Position numbers and translations under genes: made by a program
Notes under the pieces: generated by a model
The model's database searches: none
What the model was told of the DNA's origin: nothing
What the model saw: only the letters and a program-made list of their open reading frames with translations
Source: Pseudomonas sp. B21-015
Lineage (GTDB): Bacteria > Pseudomonadota > Gammaproteobacteria > Pseudomonadales > Pseudomonadaceae
Assembly: GCF_024749285.1 (NCBI RefSeq)
Contig: NZ_CP087196.1
Span: forward strand, 6,324,001 to 6,388,000
Direction: 5' to 3'
DNA length: 64,000 bases
Shown here: positions 23,567 to 32,372 of the stretch, one piece after another
Layout: each line of letters begins with the position of its first letter
Numbering within the stretch: the stretch's first letter is position 1

Positions 23567-26221
23567 TCAGGCGAACTCGCACGTCACGCTGGCGTCGCCG
23601 TCGAGCGTCGCATGCACGCGCTTGAGGCTTTCACCGGTGGCCATCGCATCGAGCAAACGGTCGGCCACCAGTGGCAGCACGTGCAGGTCGAGCAAGTGGT
23701 CGATCAGGCGCGCGCCGCTGTCGCTTTGGGTGCAGCGCTCGGCCAGGTGATCGACGAGGTCCTGGGAGTAAGTGAAATCCAGCTGACGACGGTTCAGGCG
23801 CTCGCCCAAGCGACCCAGTTTGATTTCGATCAGCTCGCGCAGCACCGGGCCGCCCACCGGGTAGTAAGGCACCACGCGCATGCGCGCCAGCAACGCCGGT
23901 TTGAAGTGTTTGCTGAGCACTGGGCGAATGGTTTCTTCAAGCACTTCGGCGGTCGGCCGCGCGCCGTTTTCGCAAAGATCGCTGATGCGGTCGCTGCCCA
24001 GGTTCGAGGTCATCAGGATCAGCGTGTTGCGGAAGTCGATCTCGCGCCCTTCCCCATCGTTGGCCACGCCTTTGTCGAAGATTTGGTAGAACAGGTTGAG
24101 CACGTCCGGGTCGGCTTTTTCGACTTCATCGAGCAGCACCACCGAGTACGGTTTCTGGCGCACGGCTTCGGTGAGCATGCCGCCCTCGCCGTAACCGACG
24201 TAGCCCGGCGGCGCACCGATCAGACGGGAGACGGTGTGCTTCTCCTGGAACTCGGACATGTTGATGGTGGTGATGAAACGGTCGCCGCCGTACAGCAAAT
24301 CAGCGAGGGCCAGGGCGGTTTCGGTCTTGCCGACGCCGCTCGGGCCGACCAGCAGGAACACGCCGACCGGAGCATCAGGCTTGTTCAGGCCAGCAGCGGT
24401 GGCACGCATCGAGCGATCCAGTGCGTGAACGGCTTGCTCCTGACCACGAATGCGCGTGCGCAGGTCGGTGGCGAAACTGGCGACCTTGGCGTTGTGTTCG
24501 CGGGCCAGTTGCGCCAATGGCACACCGGTCCAGGCGCTGATCACTTCGGCCACCAGACGCGGGCAGACTTCGAAGCTCACCAGACGTTCTTTGACCTGGG
24601 CCTCGGTCAGGGCGCGGTGGGTTTCGTTCAGCGCAGCTTCCAGCGACTCGACGCTTTGCCCTTCGTCCACGGTTGCTTCAACGGTTTCGATCACGGTGCC
24701 TTCGGCGTCTTCCTCGACCGTGATGGTCGGTTCGACGGCAGCGGCCTCGCGGGCCTTGGCCAGTTGCTGACGCAGCTCCAGCAGGCGCTCGGCCAGCTCT
24801 TTCTGCTCGGCCCACAGCGTTTCCAGAGCGACCCTTTCGTCTTCGGCGTCGGCCAGACGATCTTCCAGAGCGTCCAGCGCTTCGTGATCGATCAGCAAAC
24901 CGGCTTCGGCGTCGCGACGCAGGGCCTGACGCTGACGGCCACCTTCAGCCAGTTCGCCACGCAAGCGCTCCAGGCTTTCCGGGGCGGCGGCGAGGCTGAT
25001 GCGCACGCGGGCGCAGGCGGTGTCGAGCACGTCGACGGCCTTGTCCGGCAGCTGACGACCGGCCAGGTAACGGGCGGACAACTCGGCTGCGGCAACCACC
25101 GCGTCATCGCGCAGGTAGATACCATGGCTCTTCTCGTAGACCTGGGCCAGGCCACGCAGGATGGTCACCGCTTCGCTGACGGTCGGTTCGTGCAATTGCA
25201 CGGGTTGGAAACGACGGGCCAGGGCCGGGTCTTTCTCGAAATATTTCTTGTACTCCGCCCACGTGGTGGCGGCGATGGTGCGCAACTCGCCACGGGCCAA
25301 GGCTGGCTTGAGCAGGTTGGCCGCGTCGGAACCACCGGCATTGCCACCCGCGCCGATCAACGTGTGGGCTTCGTCGATGAACAGGATGATCGGTTTCGGC
25401 GAGGCTTTGACTTCGTCGATCACACCTTTGAGGCGACGTTCGAACTCGCCTTTGACGCTGGCGCCGGCCTGCAACAGGCCCATGTCCAGCGACAGCAGCT
25501 CCACGCCTTTCAAGACTTGCGGCACTTCACCGGCCGCGATGCGCGAGGCCAGGCCTTCGACGATCGCGGTTTTACCGACGCCAGCTTCACCGACCACGAT
25601 CGGATTGTTTTTGCGGCGACGGGCGAGGATGTCGACCATCTGCCGGATCGCGCCATCACGGCACAGCACCGGGTCGAGTTTGCCGTCGCGGGCCTGTTGG
25701 GTCAGGTTGTGGGTGAAGCGCTCCAGCAGCGACTCACCGGGCACCGCCGGTTTGCCGGTGGCCGGTTGTTCTTTCTGCGACAGGGCGAATTCTTTCAGGC
25801 GCTCGATGTTCAGCTTTGCCAGCAACGACTGATAACGGCTGCCGGCATAGCGCATCGGGTTGCGCAGCAGCGCGAGGATCAACGCGGCTTGCTCGACCTG
25901 GCTCTGGCCCAGTTCGAGGTTGGCCACCAGCAACGCGTCTTGCAGCCACTGCACCAGTTCCGGGGCGAACACCGGGTTGCGCGAGGCGCTGTGCTCGACC
26001 CGCGATTGCAGCGCGGCGCTCAGTTCTCCGGCATCCACTTCGGCATCTTGCAACGCGCGGGCGAGCAGGCCTTGCGGGCGCTCCAGCAGGCCCAGCAGCA
26101 AGTCTTCGACGAGGATCTTGCTGCCGCCACGGGCGACGCAGCGTTCGGCAGAACTTTCCAGATCACGACGGGTTTCGGCGTCCAGCGCCTGGATAAGTTG
26201 TTGCAGGTCTACGTTGATCAT
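23567..26221 (-). CDS. clpV: ClpV/TssH sheath-disassembly ATPase, H2-like cluster
   Basis: The product is 884 residues of the ClpB-like ClpV class. It has an N-terminal Clp-N domain (1-150, INVDLQQLIQALDAETRRDL), AAA1 with Walker A GEAGVGKTA (211-219) and Walker B ILFIDEAHTLIGAGG, a middle coiled coil (about 400-500), and AAA2 with GPSGVGKTE (about 620). It contains LNKPDAPVGVFLLVGPSGVG, typical of ClpV. The enzyme unfolds contracted TssB-TssC sheaths so that they can be rebuilt. It lies 13 bases after tssG. Confidence 0.95.
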   Translation of the reverse strand: MINVDLQQLIQALDAETRRDLESSAERCVARGGSKILVEDLLLGLLERPQGLLARALQDAEVDAGELSAALQSRVEHSASRNPVFAPELVQWLQDALLVANLELGQSQVEQAALILALLRNPMRYAGSRYQSLLAKLNIERLKEFALSQKEQPATGKPAVPGESLLERFTHNLTQQARDGKLDPVLCRDGAIRQMVDILARRRKNNPIVVGEAGVGKTAIVEGLASRIAAGEVPQVLKGVELLSLDMGLLQAGASVKGEFERRLKGVIDEVKASPKPIILFIDEAHTLIGAGGNAGGSDAANLLKPALARGELRTIAATTWAEYKKYFEKDPALARRFQPVQLHEPTVSEAVTILRGLAQVYEKSHGIYLRDDAVVAAAELSARYLAGRQLPDKAVDVLDTACARVRISLAAAPESLERLRGELAEGGRQRQALRRDAEAGLLIDHEALDALEDRLADAEDERVALETLWAEQKELAERLLELRQQLAKAREAAAVEPTITVEEDAEGTVIETVEATVDEGQSVESLEAALNETHRALTEAQVKERLVSFEVCPRLVAEVISAWTGVPLAQLAREHNAKVASFATDLRTRIRGQEQAVHALDRSMRATAAGLNKPDAPVGVFLLVGPSGVGKTETALALADLLYGGDRFITTINMSEFQEKHTVSRLIGAPPGYVGYGEGGMLTEAVRQKPYSVVLLDEVEKADPDVLNLFYQIFDKGVANDGEGREIDFRNTLILMTSNLGSDRISDLCENGARPTAEVLEETIRPVLSKHFKPALLARMRVVPYYPVGGPVLRELIEIKLGRLGERLNRRQLDFTYSQDLVDHLAERCTQSDSGARLIDHLLDLHVLPLVADRLLDAMATGESLKRVHATLDGDASVTCEFA

Positions 26222-26234
26222 GTGTCATCCATCC

Positions 26235-27242
26235 TTAATGAATTTTGCTGCCCAAGGTCACCACGCCGTCCGCTTTTTCGCGGCCGAGCCAACTGGTCCA
26301 CCCCAGACGACAGGCGTTCTGCTCACCGATGCGCAGCTCGCGGATTTCTTCCTGGCGCAGCACCAGGCGAATGTCGTAATCGAGCGGGTCACGCAGGGTG
26401 AACCGCACCAGCGCGCACAGCGGCTGGTAGCCGAAGCCAATCGGCAGGAATTCGTGGAAGCGTTGCCAATCGAGCTCGCGGATGTGAATGCGGAATTTGC
26501 CGCTGCGGTCGCGCACGTGTTCGCCCAGCACCAGGTCTTCGCCGAGCAGGCTGTTGTCGCGGCCCAGGCGATTGCGCTGCTCGTCGAGGATTTCGACGCG
26601 ACGCTCGATGCATTGCTCGATGGTCAGCTCGGCATGCTTGAAGTAGTAGCGCAGCACCGCTTCGATCAACGCCGCCGAGTGCGCGCGCAAGCTGAGCAAG
26701 CCGAGGTACGGCAGCAGGCGTTTCCAGTTCAGTTCCTGGGCCTTGCGGATCTCTTCGCCACCGAGGCCGATCAGGGCAAACAGCTGCGCCGAGAACGGGT
26801 CGAGCGCCCCGCTCTGGAAGCTGACGCGATAGCGGTATTTGCGCCAGATCGGCAGCATCAGCCGTTGCAGGCGATGGTGGAACAGGTCGAGGAAGTTGCG
26901 GGTCGGATTGCCGTCCTCGCTGTCGCCCAGGGCCTGTTCGCCATAGAACGCCGGCAGCGGCGAACCGGAACCGACCAGGCCGATCAGGTTGAAACGCAGG
27001 CGCGCACGCATCTGCCCGTGCTCTTTGAAAAACTCCACGCGATCGACGTCGCTGCCAGGGAAACCCAGGCTCGGGTTGGCCTGGAATTCCAGCTGGTCGT
27101 ACAGGTCGTCTTCGCTCAGGTACGGGTGAGCATCGCGCAGCCGGTCAATCACCAGCAGCACGGCCTGAAACAGCGAGTACTCGCGTATTACCCGGGTCAG
27201 CCCGCTTAAAGCAGGGGCTGCAGGCCCATACGTGGTGTCCAT
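26235..27242 (-). CDS. tssG: TssG baseplate protein, H2-like cluster
   Basis: The product is 335 residues. Conserved TssG features include FQAVLLVIDRL near residue 25, FQANPSLGFPGSDVDRV, RLRFNLIGLVGSGSPLPAFY, NPTRNFLDLFHHRLQRL and a C-terminal R-IRELDWQRFHEFLP region. TssG forms the baseplate wedge with two TssF copies. The start overlaps the end of tssF by 37 bases, consistent with coupled translation. Confidence 0.94.
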   Translation of the reverse strand: MDTTYGPAAPALSGLTRVIREYSLFQAVLLVIDRLRDAHPYLSEDDLYDQLEFQANPSLGFPGSDVDRVEFFKEHGQMRARLRFNLIGLVGSGSPLPAFYGEQALGDSEDGNPTRNFLDLFHHRLQRLMLPIWRKYRYRVSFQSGALDPFSAQLFALIGLGGEEIRKAQELNWKRLLPYLGLLSLRAHSAALIEAVLRYYFKHAELTIEQCIERRVEILDEQRNRLGRDNSLLGEDLVLGEHVRDRSGKFRIHIRELDWQRFHEFLPIGFGYQPLCALVRFTLRDPLDYDIRLVLRQEEIRELRIGEQNACRLGWTSWLGREKADGVVTLGSKIH

Positions 27243-28993
27243 TGGTACACCTCTCCCTGTGTGCTTTTTACTCGCAGCTCGTGGTACGAATTGAGACTGG
27301 CGTAAAGCGCGAAAAACTCGTTAAGAACCGAAGCGAAAACGAACAAGTCGCCCTCGCCGATGTACCCTTCCGGGTCGATGGTCAACTCGGTGCGCAACCC
27401 GCGCACCGGCAACCCTCGGTGCAATCTGTCGACATGCTGGTGCTTGATCGACTTGAGCCCGCCCAGCAGGCGCTTGCTGACTTTTTCTGCGTGTTGGTCG
27501 TAGTAGCGCGGCAGGTCGTAGGTTTCGAGAATCACCTTCAACGCGTTGACGTCGGCCAGCGACAGATAGTTGAGCGACATGTTGCTGATCAGCTTCCAGA
27601 GGAAGTCGCGGTTCAGCGGCGGCGCGAAACTCGACGAGGCCGGAGTGATGTTGCGGAAGCTCAAAAACTCCGGCGTCTCTTCACAGGCCACGCAGATGTC
27701 GCCGAGCTTGAGCTTGCGCGGCAGGTTCTGGTTGGTGCACATCAGCTCGATCGACAGGGTTTCATGGGCTTCGGTGTGGCGGATACCGAAGCTCAGGTAG
27801 GTGTCGAGGCCGTCGTGCAACAAGGACGAGCGCTGGCGGATGCTGTAATGCGGACGGCTGGTGGGCACGTCGAAACTCGGGTCGTGCTCGAAGGATTCGA
27901 ACGGCACGTACTCCTGATAACCGAGGCCGCCAGGCTTCCAGCCGGTCACGGTTTCCACCGAGAACACGCCGCAGTTTTCCAGGTCGTATTCGGCCGGCAG
28001 CAGCAGGTATTCGTCCTGCTTGCCGTCGAGGCGAATCGGCAGCGCATCGTGCTCGAACAGGTTAACGATCGGCGTGCAGTAGAGCTTCACGTTGTCCAGG
28101 GTCGGACGCATGCGCATGATGCCGCTCTTGCGAATGTCGAAGCGCAATTCCAGGCCGCGCATCTGCTTGAGCGTGTCTTCCGGCAACGCCTTGAGCAGGT
28201 CGAGACCGTTGATGTCGACGAAGAGGAATTTGTCCTGGAAGGCGAAATATTCCTGCAGGTAGCGATAGCCGCGGAAGGTGTTCAGCGGATACGGGATCAA
28301 CGCTTCTTCTTCGGCAAACCCCACCGGCTGCACGCGGTCGCCAGGCATCTTGAACGCCATCGCTTGGCCGTTCACACCGTTGATGGCCTTGCCGGCAGCA
28401 TCCAGCGGGATCAGCTCGATGCCTTCGAGGTTGCGCAACAGGCTCAGGTACAGCATCTGGCTGATGTAGCGCTCACCGGCGAAGTGCAGACGCAGGCGAC
28501 TCAGCTCCAACTCGCCCAAGTGACCATCAGCGCTCATCTCCAGACGCAGGCTCAACAGCGAACCGTCACCCTTCACCGAGTAATTCAGCGCGGCCAGATC
28601 CAGCGGCAACACCTCGGTCGGGTAGCACGTGCGGAAACGGCAGCGCACGTCATCGACCGGCACACTCTCCACCGGCGTATCACGCTCGACCCTCAACGCA
28701 GGCCCGGAACGCTTCAACGGGTCGAACTGCAAAATGCTGAACGCCGGCAGCGGCCGCATGTAGTTCGGCCACAGCAGCTGCATCAGCGAATGGCTGAGCT
28801 CCGGCAACTCGTCGTCGAGCTTCTGGCGCAGGCGACCGGTCAGGAACGCAAAGCCTTCCAGCAACCGTTCCACATCCGGATCCCGCCCGGCCTGACCCAG
28901 GAAAGGCGCCAACGCCGGGCTACGCTCGGCGAAACGACGACCTAACTGGCGAAGTGCGGTGAGTTCGCTTTGGTAGTAGTGGTTAAAGGACAC
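27206..28993 (-). CDS. tssF: TssF baseplate protein, H2-like cluster
   Basis: The product is 595 residues starting at a GTG (28993) preceded by AGGT. Its opening SFNHYYQSELTALRQLGRRF and the segment [20 protein letters not shown] are diagnostic for TssF. The C-terminus SLNSYHELRVKSTQGEVYQW is also typical. It is the main baseplate wedge component. It starts 24 bases after the last gene of the accessory island, so the island is co-transcribed with the structural genes. Confidence 0.95.
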   Translation of the reverse strand: MSFNHYYQSELTALRQLGRRFAERSPALAPFLGQAGRDPDVERLLEGFAFLTGRLRQKLDDELPELSHSLMQLLWPNYMRPLPAFSILQFDPLKRSGPALRVERDTPVESVPVDDVRCRFRTCYPTEVLPLDLAALNYSVKGDGSLLSLRLEMSADGHLGELELSRLRLHFAGERYISQMLYLSLLRNLEGIELIPLDAAGKAINGVNGQAMAFKMPGDRVQPVGFAEEEALIPYPLNTFRGYRYLQEYFAFQDKFLFVDINGLDLLKALPEDTLKQMRGLELRFDIRKSGIMRMRPTLDNVKLYCTPIVNLFEHDALPIRLDGKQDEYLLLPAEYDLENCGVFSVETVTGWKPGGLGYQEYVPFESFEHDPSFDVPTSRPHYSIRQRSSLLHDGLDTYLSFGIRHTEAHETLSIELMCTNQNLPRKLKLGDICVACEETPEFLSFRNITPASSSFAPPLNRDFLWKLISNMSLNYLSLADVNALKVILETYDLPRYYDQHAEKVSKRLLGGLKSIKHQHVDRLHRGLPVRGLRTELTIDPEGYIGEGDLFVFASVLNEFFALYASLNSYHELRVKSTQGEVYQWTPRMGLQPLL

Positions 28994-29017
28994 GGGTTAC
29001 CTGCCTGGTAGTGGAAC

Positions 29018-29446
29018 TCATGAAAAAATTGTCCTGTAGAGCGCGACCGTCACGCCGGCACACACGTAACCGCCGATCAGGAGATAAGGCACAAGCATGA
29101 TCAAGCCGAACGCCATGTAAGCGTCCTGAGACTGCCCGGCGATCAAACAACACACGCCATAAATCACCCATGGCACGATGTAAAAAGGGATGAACTTCAC
29201 CGGCGCCCACCAGACCATTCGCAGCGCTTGTTGCTCGTTTCGGCTCTTCGCGGATCGGGACATCCACAGCGAAAATCCCAAAAGCCCAGGAATGCCCCAC
29301 CACAACAGGTACTCCCAATGGGTGTGGGATGAGTCGTACGTCGTGTACTCGCCAATCCACAGCTGATAGGAAGAGATCGTCAGTACAGCAAGCAATGGCC
29401 ACCACAAGGCGACCATGAAGAAACTCAGTTGCGCGCGGCTAAGCAT
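29018..29446 (-). CDS. Four-helix membrane protein of the tssE-tssF island
   Basis: The product is 142 residues from the ATG at 29446, which lies inside the last codons of the previous gene (8-base overlap). Hydrophobic segments at about 6-27 (LSFFMVALWWPLLAVLTISS), 43-62, 84-105 (FIPFYIVPWVIYGVCCLIAG) and 112-136 suggest four transmembrane helices. Tyr and Trp are abundant. There is no paralogue in the window. Position at the end of the PAAR-effector island suggests membrane immunity, but no family is recognised. Confidence 0.6.
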   Translation of the reverse strand: MLSRAQLSFFMVALWWPLLAVLTISSYQLWIGEYTTYDSSHTHWEYLLWWGIPGLLGFSLWMSRSAKSRNEQQALRMVWWAPVKFIPFYIVPWVIYGVCCLIAGQSQDAYMAFGLIMLVPYLLIGGYVCAGVTVALYRTIFS

Positions 29447-29861
29447 GGTCGGCCCCCAACGCGAGCTTCGAGGCTTTGGCGCCTGCAAATTTGCGCTTGT
29501 ACCAGCCATCCAACCCGGTGCTGAGAAGGATCGCCGTCAAGGTGAATGTCCCTTGGCCAATGCCATAGAGCAGCGCCCGCAACGGATGATCCGGCAGCAT
29601 CCACAAGAGAATCAGCCCCACCCAGATCGCCCACAGGATCAACTTCACACGTAGCACAGGAATCAGCACCAGCACCGCGTTGAAGACGAGAAAGAACTCG
29701 TAGAGGAATTTGCTGGTAAGACGAATGTTCACGCCACGGGAGGTCAAGCCGCCGTAGGTCGAGATGTACCAGTCGGCCGCGAAGTTATTCAGAAACGTGT
29801 AACCCACACAGAAAACACTGTGGATCAACAGGCAGCAGATGATGCGCGCCGGCATGTTCAT
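29439..29861 (-). CDS. Multi-pass membrane protein, paralogue of the 30817-31212 gene
   Basis: The product is 140 residues from the ATG at 29861, which overlaps the preceding stop by 4 bases (ATGA). It shares with the gene at 30817-31212 the pattern of a first helix, FLNNFA, then YGGLTSRGVNI, a second helix ending in V-V/L-L-I, and DHPLRALLYG (PQYPVRAMAYC in the other). Four hydrophobic segments are predicted. This reads as a duplicated inner-membrane protein family specific to the island; putative immunity function is inferred from context only. Confidence 0.65.
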   Translation of the reverse strand: MNMPARIICCLLIHSVFCVGYTFLNNFAADWYISTYGGLTSRGVNIRLTSKFLYEFFLVFNAVLVLIPVLRVKLILWAIWVGLILLWMLPDHPLRALLYGIGQGTFTLTAILLSTGLDGWYKRKFAGAKASKLALGADHA

Positions 29862-30079
29862 GCGGGAGGCACCGATGAGTAGCAACTGCCGGCGATTTCG
29901 ATGGCCACCAACGAAATCAGGACCATGAAAGTCAGCGCGCGATGCAGCCATGACTGGCGCAGTCGCTTGCTGATCGCCGTGACAATCAGCAGAAAACTCA
30001 AGATCGCGATGCCGCCGAACAGATTGCTGTCGGCGATGAACATCAGGTACATGCGCATCTCGTCTGATACGTCAATCAT
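29858..30079 (-). CDS. Small two-helix membrane protein, paralogue of the 32170-32370 gene
   Basis: The product is 73 residues from the ATG at 30079 (GGAG 10 bases upstream); a GTG at 30118 would extend it to 86. It aligns with the 66-residue protein at 32170-32370: MYLMFIADSNLFGGIAILSF against YFLDLIDDNYFGDLALICFV, then a basic loop and a second helix. The C-terminus SCYSSVPPA overlaps the next gene by 4 bases. No known family. Confidence 0.6.
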   Translation of the reverse strand: MIDVSDEMRMYLMFIADSNLFGGIAILSFLLIVTAISKRLRQSWLHRALTFMVLISLVAIEIAGSCYSSVPPA

Positions 30080-30107
30080 GGGCAAAAGGCTCCATCCGCG
30101 CGAAGTT

Positions 30108-30491
30108 TCACTGAACACGCCCTCCCTTGCTCGCGGTGATCGGCACGAATGAATCGATGAACAGGTAATCGCTGTCGGCGCCGCTCACCCGATTCATCGT
30201 CAACGGCTTGTCGTCAGGGGTAGAGAAGCGAGTCCAGCCTTCTCTGAGGAGACTGCCGCTCTCGTACCGCACCTGGACGAAGTAATCCGGCGGCATCGAC
30301 TGGGTGATCTCGATGAAGTAGCCGCCATCCTGCGCACCACGCCACACCGCGTCGGGGTGCTCGGGCAATACCGGCGTCGAGTTGCCCCGGCTCGAACCGA
30401 TCCAGAACGTCACGACCACGATGACGGCCAACGCACCGATCAGGCTCAGCAGATGATTGAGCCATTTCCACACCCGCAGCCACGGCATCAT
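30108..30491 (-). CDS. Membrane-anchored protein with EYPNAxWRGG-type domain, copy 2
   Basis: The product is 127 residues from the ATG at 30491 (ATGA overlap with the upstream stop). One N-terminal helix (about 15-35) is followed by a periplasmic or cytoplasmic beta-rich domain: PVLPEHPDAVWRGAQDGGYF, IEITQSMPPDYFVQVRYESG and SLLREGWTRF. The gene at 31205-31582 has the same domain (RVLSEYPNAKWRGGAEGGQF, VEITKSERPYYFVQIRNDDG). The two are clear paralogues within one operon. The function is unknown. Confidence 0.65.
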   Translation of the reverse strand: MMPWLRVWKWLNHLLSLIGALAVIVVVTFWIGSSRGNSTPVLPEHPDAVWRGAQDGGYFIEITQSMPPDYFVQVRYESGSLLREGWTRFSTPDDKPLTMNRVSGADSDYLFIDSFVPITASKGGRVQ

Positions 30492-30817
30492 GGTGTGCAC
30501 CATGTACGCACATCGCGCTTGTCGAAGCCCGCGCACTGATTGCTTTTGGCGATCACTCTGTAAGCGTTTTCGGGGGTGTAGGCAAAGTAGTAATAGTTGA
30601 CCCGGTCCTCACCATAGAGCCAGTAAGACGAAGAGCCCTGGTTGATTTCGTAAGGCTCGAAAACCCTGATCGACGACTCTGCCGGGATGAAGTTGGCGCG
30701 GTCCATGAGCAACATCAAGGCGTTGGAAATCACCGGCGTGGCAAAGAGCACGAGCACGGCCGCGCCGATCAGGGACGCAATCAACGCAACGGGCGATATT
30801 GTTCGACGGTTGCGCAT
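30488..30817 (-). CDS. Small membrane-anchored protein of the tssE-tssF island
   Basis: The product is 109 residues from the ATG at 30817, sharing one base with the upstream stop (TGATG). It has one strong N-terminal helix (VALIASLIGAAVLVLFATPV) and a Tyr-rich soluble part (SSYWLYGEDRVNYYYFAYTP) with two Cys near the C-terminus (NQCAGF, TWCTP). A longer frame to 30922 is possible but would overlap the neighbour heavily. It is not similar to the other small genes here and not recognised. Confidence 0.6.
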   Translation of the reverse strand: MRNRRTISPVALIASLIGAAVLVLFATPVISNALMLLMDRANFIPAESSIRVFEPYEINQGSSSYWLYGEDRVNYYYFAYTPENAYRVIAKSNQCAGFDKRDVRTWCTP

Positions 30818-31212
30818 CACGACTGGGCCGCTCCCTGTTTCCCGCGCAAGCGGACAAAGGCTGCGTTCATGACATGGCTCAGCACAATCGCCAACATCGT
30901 CAAACCACCCGCCAACGCGCAATACGCCATAGCGCGAACGGGGTATTGCGGTAGCAGGTAAAACAGGATCGCCAGCATCATGAAGACCGTCACGCCAAAC
31001 TTGATGGCCAGGCGATTGATTAAGACCAGAGCAACATTGAGGAAAACAAAAAAGTAAAAAACCAGGTACATGCCCATGCCGATGGCCACGCCACGTGAGG
31101 TCAGGCCGCCGACGAGCTGTTTGTAGATAGGCACTGCAAAGTTATTGAGCACGATGTAGAGCACGCAGGCCAGCGCATGCACGATCAGACTGATGACTCG
31201 ACGGCTATTCAT
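30817..31212 (-). CDS. Multi-pass membrane protein, paralogue of the 29439-29861 gene
   Basis: The product is 131 residues with four hydrophobic stretches. Shared blocks with the gene at 29439-29861 are LNNFAVPIYKQLVGGLTSRG followed by V, the second helix VFLNVALVLINRLAIKFGV, and LPQYPVRAMAYCALAGG. It overlaps the upstream gene by 8 bases and the downstream one by a single base. This pairs with a second copy of the same gene set further along the operon. Confidence 0.65.
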   Translation of the reverse strand: MNSRRVISLIVHALACVLYIVLNNFAVPIYKQLVGGLTSRGVAIGMGMYLVFYFFVFLNVALVLINRLAIKFGVTVFMMLAILFYLLPQYPVRAMAYCALAGGLTMLAIVLSHVMNAAFVRLRGKQGAAQS

Positions 31213-31582
31213 GCTCAGCCCCGGTCATGGCTCTATCGGCACTCAGAATCTGGCGTTGCTGAAGATAGATAACGCCCTCGCCGGCGAAGAACATCACGTT
31301 ATCGACAGTGAATGGCTCAGTGTTTTCTTCTCCAGATTTCAGCCAACCTTGATCCCACAATGATCCATCATCATTTCTGATCTGAACGAAATAATAGGGC
31401 CGTTCAGATTTGGTGATTTCGACGAACTGGCCACCCTCAGCACCACCACGCCATTTCGCATTCGGGTACTCGCTCAACACGCGAGGCTGATCTTTCGAAA
31501 AGTCCATGTAGGAAACGATCACCACGAGCGCCACGCAGGCAAGCGCACCCATCGCCATGAGGGAGCGCTGTAGCCAGATCAT
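31205..31582 (-). CDS. Membrane-anchored protein with EYPNAxWRGG-type domain, copy 1
   Basis: The product is 125 residues from the ATG at 31582, chosen because it aligns with the start of the paralogue at 30108-30491 and because the longer frame (to 31645) would run through a short GGGGAC/GTCCCC palindrome. One N-terminal helix (about 8-28) precedes the conserved domain with EYPNAKWRGGAEGGQFVEIT and YYFVQIRNDDGSLWDQGWLK. The stop overlaps the start of the next gene by 8 bases. Confidence 0.62.
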   Translation of the reverse strand: MIWLQRSLMAMGALACVALVVIVSYMDFSKDQPRVLSEYPNAKWRGGAEGGQFVEITKSERPYYFVQIRNDDGSLWDQGWLKSGEENTEPFTVDNVMFFAGEGVIYLQQRQILSADRAMTGAEHE

Positions 31583-31613
31583 TTCGACACAGTCCGGGCG
31601 AACGGATGCAATA

Positions 31614-31639
31614 TTGGGGACAGTCCCCTTTTTTTTTCG
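31614..31639. repeat. Short GGGGAC palindrome with T tract
   Basis: The sequence GGGGACAGTCCCC, a perfect inverted repeat around one base, is followed by nine or more T on the plus strand. It resembles the arms of the larger palindromic repeats in the first 5 kb but is a half-size version. It separates the 31698-32108 gene from the next gene of the island and might attenuate transcription on either strand. Confidence 0.5.
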
Positions 31640-31697
31640 ATACAACCGACGAAAGATCGCTTAACCCACATTGGCGGTATCAGACTTGAAATCGACA

Positions 31698-32108
31698 TTA
31701 ATTGTCCATTATCTCGTAAGGGGTATTGCTAATAAAAAAATCCAGCCAGTGCCTTCTGGGATTGGAAAGTGCGAGCGTGAATTTTTTGCTCGCTTTATCA
31801 AGTTCTATGAATACAACGCCCACTGTTTGCGCATCTTCCTTTGCACGCATGTCCAGCGACAGCTCAGAGAACAACGGAGTGCGGTAAACCTGATCGGGAT
31901 GGTCACGATCAGTGAAGCGCAAATACACGGCATCTCGAGGAGTCAGAAGCGAACTGGCAGGAACCGACTCGATAAGATACTGTCCAGACGGACTTTTCTT
32001 CGACACGTCAGAGCTGCGGGTCAAAACTCCATTTACGACAATAGCTATTGCAACAGCCAAGCTAACAACCAATGCAACAGCAAATATCATGTGTTTTTTC
32101 GTAATCAA
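31698..32108 (-). CDS. Membrane-anchored protein of the PAAR-effector island
   Basis: The product is 136 residues from a TTG at 32108, which has GGAG seven bases upstream; an ATG at 32090 has no ribosome site. A single N-terminal helix (MIFAVALVVSLAVAIAIVVN) is followed by a soluble domain starting SPSGQYLIESVPASSLLTPR and ending WLDFFISNTPYEIMDN. It is lower in GC than the structural genes. The second gene after the putative toxin, it is a candidate periplasm-facing immunity protein. The family is not recognised. Confidence 0.6.
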   Translation of the reverse strand: MITKKHMIFAVALVVSLAVAIAIVVNGVLTRSSDVSKKSPSGQYLIESVPASSLLTPRDAVYLRFTDRDHPDQVYRTPLFSELSLDMRAKEDAQTVGVVFIELDKASKKFTLALSNPRRHWLDFFISNTPYEIMDN

Positions 32109-32169
32109 ACCGGCACTCCGTGTTTATCCATCTCAGCTTTGAGGAACAGTCCAACCTCCTCACTCGCCC

Positions 32170-32370
32170 TTAAATTCCTGAGCTCATCATGTAGTAAACG
32201 CCAATCACGAACATCACCGGCACAGCCATTACACATAAGAAATTCATTAGCCGGTGAAGCTTGTTCTCCCGAATTTTTGGGAACAACCCCAAAACCCCAA
32301 CGACAAAACAAATAAGAGCCAAGTCACCAAAATAGTTATCATCGATCAAATCAAGAAAGTACCTTTCCAT
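32170..32370 (-). CDS. Small two-helix membrane protein, first gene after the putative effector
   Basis: The product is 66 residues; its AAGGAG site lies in the last codons of the effector gene, only 2 bases of gap. Two hydrophobic helices (LALICFVVGVLGLF and FLCVMAVPVMFVIGVYYMM) flank a basic loop (PKIRENKLHR). It is related to the protein at 29858-30079. Immediately following the putative toxin it is the positional favourite for cognate immunity, but at this size it could equally be an accessory membrane peptide. Low-GC coding. Confidence 0.6.
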   Translation of the reverse strand: MERYFLDLIDDNYFGDLALICFVVGVLGLFPKIRENKLHRLMNFLCVMAVPVMFVIGVYYMMSSGI

Positions 32371-32372
32371 AC

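Noticed and set aside
23549..26401. 950-codon plus-strand frame opposite clpV
   Set aside because: Antisense to a fully recognisable ClpV ATPase; the translation is low-complexity and domain-free.
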